This document shows positions 60,848-64,000 of a stretch of DNA of 64,000 bases, one piece after another. The DNA is from Cognatiyoonia sp965661665 (GTDB taxonomy: Bacteria; Pseudomonadota; Alphaproteobacteria; Rhodobacterales; Rhodobacteraceae): NCBI RefSeq assembly GCF_965661665.1, contig NZ_CBFIEO010000003.1:1-64000 (forward strand). The letters are read 5' to 3'. Under the pieces are notes generated by a model that made no database searches, was not told the DNA's origin, and saw only the letters and a program-made list of their open reading frames with translations. Position 1 is the stretch's first letter, and each line of letters starts with the position of its first letter. Position numbers and translations under genes: made by a program.

Positions 60848-61255
60848 ATGAAGCACATGACCAAAACATCACTACAAAACCCGCAGACCACCGTTCTTTA
60901 CAACGCAGAGTGTCCCGTGTGTAATTTCGAGATTTCGCATTATGCAAAATACTCTGAAGCAAGGAACCTGCCGATCCGGTTTGATGATTTGAACGGCTCG
61001 AGTCTGGCGCAATGGGGACTGGATGAGGATGTGGCCGCGCGGCGGCTTTACGTGACGCATGAGGGCAAGCTCTATTCCGGCATCCCTGCGTTCCTTGTGC
61101 TCTGGCAAGAAATGCCCCGGTATCGCTGGTTGGCGAAACTCGTTGCGCTACCGGGGATCAAGCAACTGGCGAGCGCGGCTTATGACTATGTTCTGGCGCC
61201 TGCAATTTATCAGTGGCACCTGATCCGCAAGCGTCGCCGCGCGCGGGCGCTTTAG
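60848..61255 (+). CDS. DCC-family (DUF393) thiol-disulfide oxidoreductase
   Basis: The 135-residue protein has the DCC motif as TVLYNAECPVCNFEISHY (CxxC in a YxxxCPxC setting) and later RRLYVTHEGKLYSGIPAF and RYRWLAKLVALPGI, standard for DUF393. It probably reduces or forms disulfides in the cytosol. ATG 60848 (MKHMTKTS) or 60857 may be used. The end overlaps the convergent YigZ-type gene by four bases. Confidence 0.83.
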   Translation: MKHMTKTSLQNPQTTVLYNAECPVCNFEISHYAKYSEARNLPIRFDDLNGSSLAQWGLDEDVAARRLYVTHEGKLYSGIPAFLVLWQEMPRYRWLAKLVALPGIKQLASAAYDYVLAPAIYQWHLIRKRRRARAL

Positions 61256-61602
61256 CGGCTGTCGAGGTAGACGCGCACCGCGTCTTGCACACGACGAAAT
61301 CGGTCGCCACCCAGTTTCGTGCCTCCAAACCAGCGGGTCACGACCACAATTTCCCCTTTGATGCCCTCTCGCTCGAGCATCCGTAGGATCACCATGCCTG
61401 CGCCGGTTTCACCGTCGTCATTCTTGAGCGGTGTTCCATCGGGCAAGATCACGGCCCAAGTGTTGTGGGTCGCTTTCGCAAACTTCTTATTACCGCAGAG
61501 GTCTTTGAGCAACGCTTTCGCATCGTCAGCGGTACTGACGGGCCCACCAGACACCGCGTATTTCGACCCACGGTCTTTCAGGGCGTTTTCGATGATCTTC
61601 AT
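61252..61602 (-). CDS. YigZ/IMPACT N-terminal domain protein, half length
   Basis: The 116-residue product has the UPF0029/IMPACT N-terminal fold: KFAKATHNTWAVILPDG, DDGETGAGMVILRML, VVVTRWFGGTKLGGDRF. YigZ proteins are usually about 200 residues with a second domain; here only the first is present, with a proper stop, so the shorter form may be native. The role is linked to translation control in eukaryotes but unknown here. Confidence 0.8.
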   Translation of the reverse strand: MKIIENALKDRGSKYAVSGGPVSTADDAKALLKDLCGNKKFAKATHNTWAVILPDGTPLKNDDGETGAGMVILRMLEREGIKGEIVVVTRWFGGTKLGGDRFRRVQDAVRVYLDSR

Positions 61603-61611
61603 TGCGTCAAA

Positions 61612-61983
61612 TCAGACCAGAAATCCGATGATCACGCAGACCCAGCCGATGCCAACGCCAATACCAGATACCGCAACCGCCGCTGACCCGCAGTCTTTAG
61701 CTTGTTGCGCCAGCTCACGCTTTTCGGTCGAGATGTCATCGACCACACGCTCAACCGCTGTGTTCATACACTCCATCGCCAACACGATGATCCCACCCAT
61801 CAGAAGAAAACCGCGCTCTCCCGCACTCAAGGGCAAGACAAACGCCAGAATTGCAAAAATGGCATTCAAGACAAGCCATTGAGACAGTGAACCCTCTGTG
61901 CGATAGACGTGGACAAAACCTATCCATGACCAGACCGCACGCTTCACGACCCGGCTTGCTTGTTCTTTGATAAATCCGGTCAT
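61612..61983 (-). CDS. dgkA: diacylglycerol kinase
   Basis: The 123-residue integral membrane kinase phosphorylates diacylglycerol in lipid recycling. It has the DgkA motif MECMNTAVERVVDDIS with the catalytic Glu and AKDCGSAAVAVSGI. Three helices are seen. ATG 61983 (MTGFIKEQASR) was chosen; an ATG seven codons earlier is possible. It follows an upstream minus promoter and is separated by 9 bases from the YigZ-type gene. Confidence 0.9.
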   Translation of the reverse strand: MTGFIKEQASRVVKRAVWSWIGFVHVYRTEGSLSQWLVLNAIFAILAFVLPLSAGERGFLLMGGIIVLAMECMNTAVERVVDDISTEKRELAQQAKDCGSAAVAVSGIGVGIGWVCVIIGFLV

Positions 61984-62091
61984 GATCTTCCCTTCCCTTA
62001 ACACCGCGTATGTTCATATCTGATCACGAGCGGGTCAAGCTGACCCAAAGTCAACCTTTGTGACTCTGCACCTCCACGCTAGCTTTGCGTC

Positions 62092-62664
62092 ATGAGACAC
62101 GGAAAAGGGCCGTATGCAAACATGGTGCGGTCGGAACGGATCGCGGATGGAGTGATGCATGGGCTGGGCGTATTAAGTGCTTTTGTCGGCGCTACTGCCA
62201 GCATCGCTTGGGCCGCTGGTCACGCGGATGCAGGGCAGATATGGGCCTTGAGCATTTACGGCGCGGCTCTGCTCGCCACTTTCAGCGCCTCGGCCTTCTA
62301 CCATCTGCCACCGTGGAAAGGCATCTAGCCGAAACTGCGTCAGATCGATCATGCGGCTACCTATCTGAAGATCACAGGCACCTACACGCACCTGGTCGTG
62401 ATAATCGGGTCGGCGTTCTCTTATGTCATTCTAGGCATCGTCTGTGCGCTAGCGATTTTAGGGACCACGCTGAAAATTTTCTTCTGGCGTCGGCCGGGCT
62501 GGTTCAGCACTGGGCTCTATCACGTCATGGGGTGGCTCAGCCTAGCCCTCGTTTGGGGCATGATCCCTGTCGTGCCCGGCGTAACGTTGGGCCTGATTGC
62601 GATTGGCGGCGCGCTCTATACCTCTGAAGTGATCTTCTATCAAACCGACAAACAGAAGTTCTAA
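62092..62664 (+). pseudogene. hemolysin III/YqfA-type membrane protein gene broken by TAG
   Basis: The frame opens MRHGKGPYANMVRSERIADG and continues through helices (FVGATASIAWAAG, LLATFSASAFYHLPPW) with the Hly-III zinc-binding region SAFYH. A TAG at 62326-62328 follows KGI, and the same frame then gives PKLRQIDHAATYLKITGTYT with the second His-Asp motif and three helices ending VIFYQTDKQKF. The whole is 190 codons. Only this stop prevents a complete Hly-III family protein. Confidence 0.75.
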
Positions 62665-62916
62665 ACGGCGATCTGGCACGGATTCGTCGTAGCAGTGTCG
62701 GCCTGTTTTTTCGCAGCCATCTTCATTGGCGTCGCCGCTCAAGCCTGACATCAGGTCAGAAAATCCCGACCTTTCTTGACGCTGGGTAAGGTAAATCTGA
62801 CCCTTGTTGATGTCCGAGGTCAGGTTTCCATGACCTGCCAATCCCAACCATCCCTTTAAGTTCAATCCCAACAGCGAGTACGGCATGAAACGCCTCGTTC
62901 ATTGGGAGGAACGGCA

Positions 62917-63210
62917 ATGACAAGCATGGTTGAAATGAACATCTACGAAGCGATCGGTGTCGCGGCTTTTGCGCTCTACGTGATGAATTACTTGTTGTTG
63001 ACGATCGAAGAGGTCAGCTCGGAACAAGCGTCGTATTTTGTTCTGAACTGGTTGGCGGCGACCTTTGTGTCAATTGGTTTGATGCAATCGTTTAACTTGG
63101 CGTCTGCTCTGATCCAGATCTTCTGGATTGGCATCTCAAGTTGGGGGATCTACGTCCGGTTTTCGCGTCAGGGTCGCTCCGCCGATAGCCCGCTTGGACT
63201 AAGCGCCTAA
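62917..63210 (+). CDS. small membrane protein (CBU_0592-like)
   Basis: The 97-residue product has three helices (IGVAAFALYVMNYLLL, YFVLNWLAATFVSIGLM, ALIQIFWIGISSWGIYV). The Glu-rich loop and WLAATF fit the CBU_0592 family of short membrane proteins of unknown function. ATG 62917 follows GGGAGGAA. The 250 bases before it hold no gene. Confidence 0.7.
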   Translation: MTSMVEMNIYEAIGVAAFALYVMNYLLLTIEEVSSEQASYFVLNWLAATFVSIGLMQSFNLASALIQIFWIGISSWGIYVRFSRQGRSADSPLGLSA

Positions 63211-63923
63211 AGCCCCGCTGCGACGCGCTGCACCGTCGCAAGGCGGTCAGCGTTCGCAGGGTGGGATCCCAAAAACCTGTTGCCAGGGTCAGGAATACGC
63301 GCAAAGAATTGCGCCCCTCGCACCGGATCAAAGCCAGCCCACTTGGCAATCACGGTGCCCAGCGCATCGGCCTCAAGCTCAAAGTTTTTCGAATAGGTCC
63401 GCGCGCCGATGGCCGCGCCCAGTTGCCCCGCCGCCTCTGCCGCGCGAGTGTCACCCCCAAAAAGCGTCGATGCGATCACCGCGCCCAAGGTCGCGTTTTG
63501 CCGCGTTTGGCTTAGATGGCCACGGATGTGATGCGCAGCCTCATGCGCCATGATGAAGGCAAGTTCATCCCTGTTTCGCGCCCCGGCAACGAGTGAAGTG
63601 GTAAACGCAATGATAGGGCGCCCCGCCTCATCCACGGTCTGAAACGCATTTGGGGGCGCATTCACCCGACGATCCACGACAATCTGAAAGTCGCAGTTCT
63701 GGCCCGGGCTGCGCTCTCCGCAAACTTGCTCTGCCACAGGTTCTACGGTCTCCACCACATTGATGAAGTTTCGCAACGCGGTTTCCGGCTCCAACACGCT
63801 GTCAAAGAGCAGGGCAGCCGGCACGGGAAGTTTGCCCAGACCCGTGTTGGGGGTTTGTTCCACCTGCACAGGGGCGCAGGCGGTGAGTGCTGCACTGAAT
63901 AGAACCGCGAGAAGGACGCGCAT
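63207..63923 (-). CDS. M48-family metalloprotease, lipoprotein
   Basis: The 238-residue protein has a lipoprotein signal (VLLAVLFSAALTACAP) and a peptidase M48 domain with zinc motif FIMAHEAAHHIRGHL and the third ligand Glu in FELEADALGTVI, as in LoiP/YggG-like envelope proteases. SGHPAN-like text at the end (LGSHPANADRLATV) is also conserved. ATG 63923 (MRVLLAV) was chosen; the longer frame is not conserved. The last 75 bases of the window upstream contain no gene. Its 3' end overlaps the preceding small membrane gene by four bases. Confidence 0.9.
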   Translation of the reverse strand: MRVLLAVLFSAALTACAPVQVEQTPNTGLGKLPVPAALLFDSVLEPETALRNFINVVETVEPVAEQVCGERSPGQNCDFQIVVDRRVNAPPNAFQTVDEAGRPIIAFTTSLVAGARNRDELAFIMAHEAAHHIRGHLSQTRQNATLGAVIASTLFGGDTRAAEAAGQLGAAIGARTYSKNFELEADALGTVIAKWAGFDPVRGAQFFARIPDPGNRFLGSHPANADRLATVQRVAAGL

Positions 63924-64000
63924 GGGAAACTGCCTCGGATTGCTTTTCGGTGAGTGTAGCGACCTATGCCCCCGTTTCCAGTGACCCAACCCCCACAATT

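Noticed and set aside
6741..62664. Stop codon reassignment (TAG/TAA read as Gln) as the cause of the in-frame stops
   Set aside because: Many intact genes here end normally at TAG, TAA or TGA with no read-through homology, and some broken genes also have frameshifts and missense loss of key residues. Ordinary decay explains the pattern better.

Overview
This window looks like a chromosomal segment of an alphaproteobacterium of the Rhodobacteraceae (Roseobacter group). The evidence is a GcrA cell-cycle regulator, a VPLPA-type protein-sorting tail, a Hint-domain protein, ATGA/TGATG-coupled operons, a MaeB-type malic enzyme with a phosphotransacetylase tail, and the style of the small conserved proteins. 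One run of ten Ns (58242-58251) shows that it comes from a draft assembly.

Layout. 1-6.4 kb: 3'-truncated murA, tRNA-Thr, a GAF-domain protein, a ClpP-fold-like lipoprotein, an acyl-CoA ligase, an MsbA-like ABC exporter and tRNA-Gly. 6.4-9.9 kb: a broken cupredoxin-like gene, an SRAP (HMCES/YedK) gene coupled to a DUF1992 gene, and a heavily decayed 5'-nucleotidase gene. 9.9-14 kb: DUF952-pyrD-arsC, converging on an operon of two hotdog thioesterases and a MATE exporter. 14-21.7 kb: two MerR-family regulators and a beta-oxidation operon (acyl-CoA dehydrogenase, small protein, GST, thiolase, NTF2-like protein, FadB/FadJ-type enzyme) with two palindromic operator candidates. 21.8-29.1 kb is a decay zone: Hint-domain gene, small membrane gene, a three-gene cytochrome operon and an SPOR gene are all pseudogenes around one intact acyl-CoA ligase and one intact membrane protein. 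29.2-33.7 kb: nucleoside salvage operon cdd-deoA-deoB-add-upp, divergent from maeB across a palindrome-rich spacer. 33.9-39.5 kb: maeB, prpE, a 2OG-Fe(II) oxygenase and a CIA30-like protein. 39.5-46 kb: a lipoprotein, nadK, glyA, a hydrolase, three tandem paralogous small proteins and a dadA-like oxidase. 46-48.4 kb: a gene-poor, partly AT-rich stretch with a candidate structured non-coding RNA, a DoxX-like gene and decayed membrane genes. 48.4-64 kb: lepA, an MBL hydrolase, a phosphatase/sirtuin deletion scar, meaB, rpmB, hrpB, argD-argF, an ABC-2 permease, gcrA, a DCC protein, a half-length YigZ, dgkA, a broken hemolysin-III gene, and an M48 metalloprotease.

Two themes stand out. First, accessory genes carry at least fifteen in-frame stop codons, many explainable by C-to-T changes at Gln or Arg codons, while the intervening housekeeping genes are intact. 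This looks like real, selective gene decay rather than bad sequence. Second, some unexplained elements look functional: the purine-rich structured RNA candidate near 46.2-46.5 kb with four GAGGAT repeats, the tandem 62-65-residue protein family with matching leaders (43.7-44.5 kb), the palindromes between cdd and maeB, and the MerR operators near 14.5 kb. All calls come from reading the sequence and its translations; no database search was possible.
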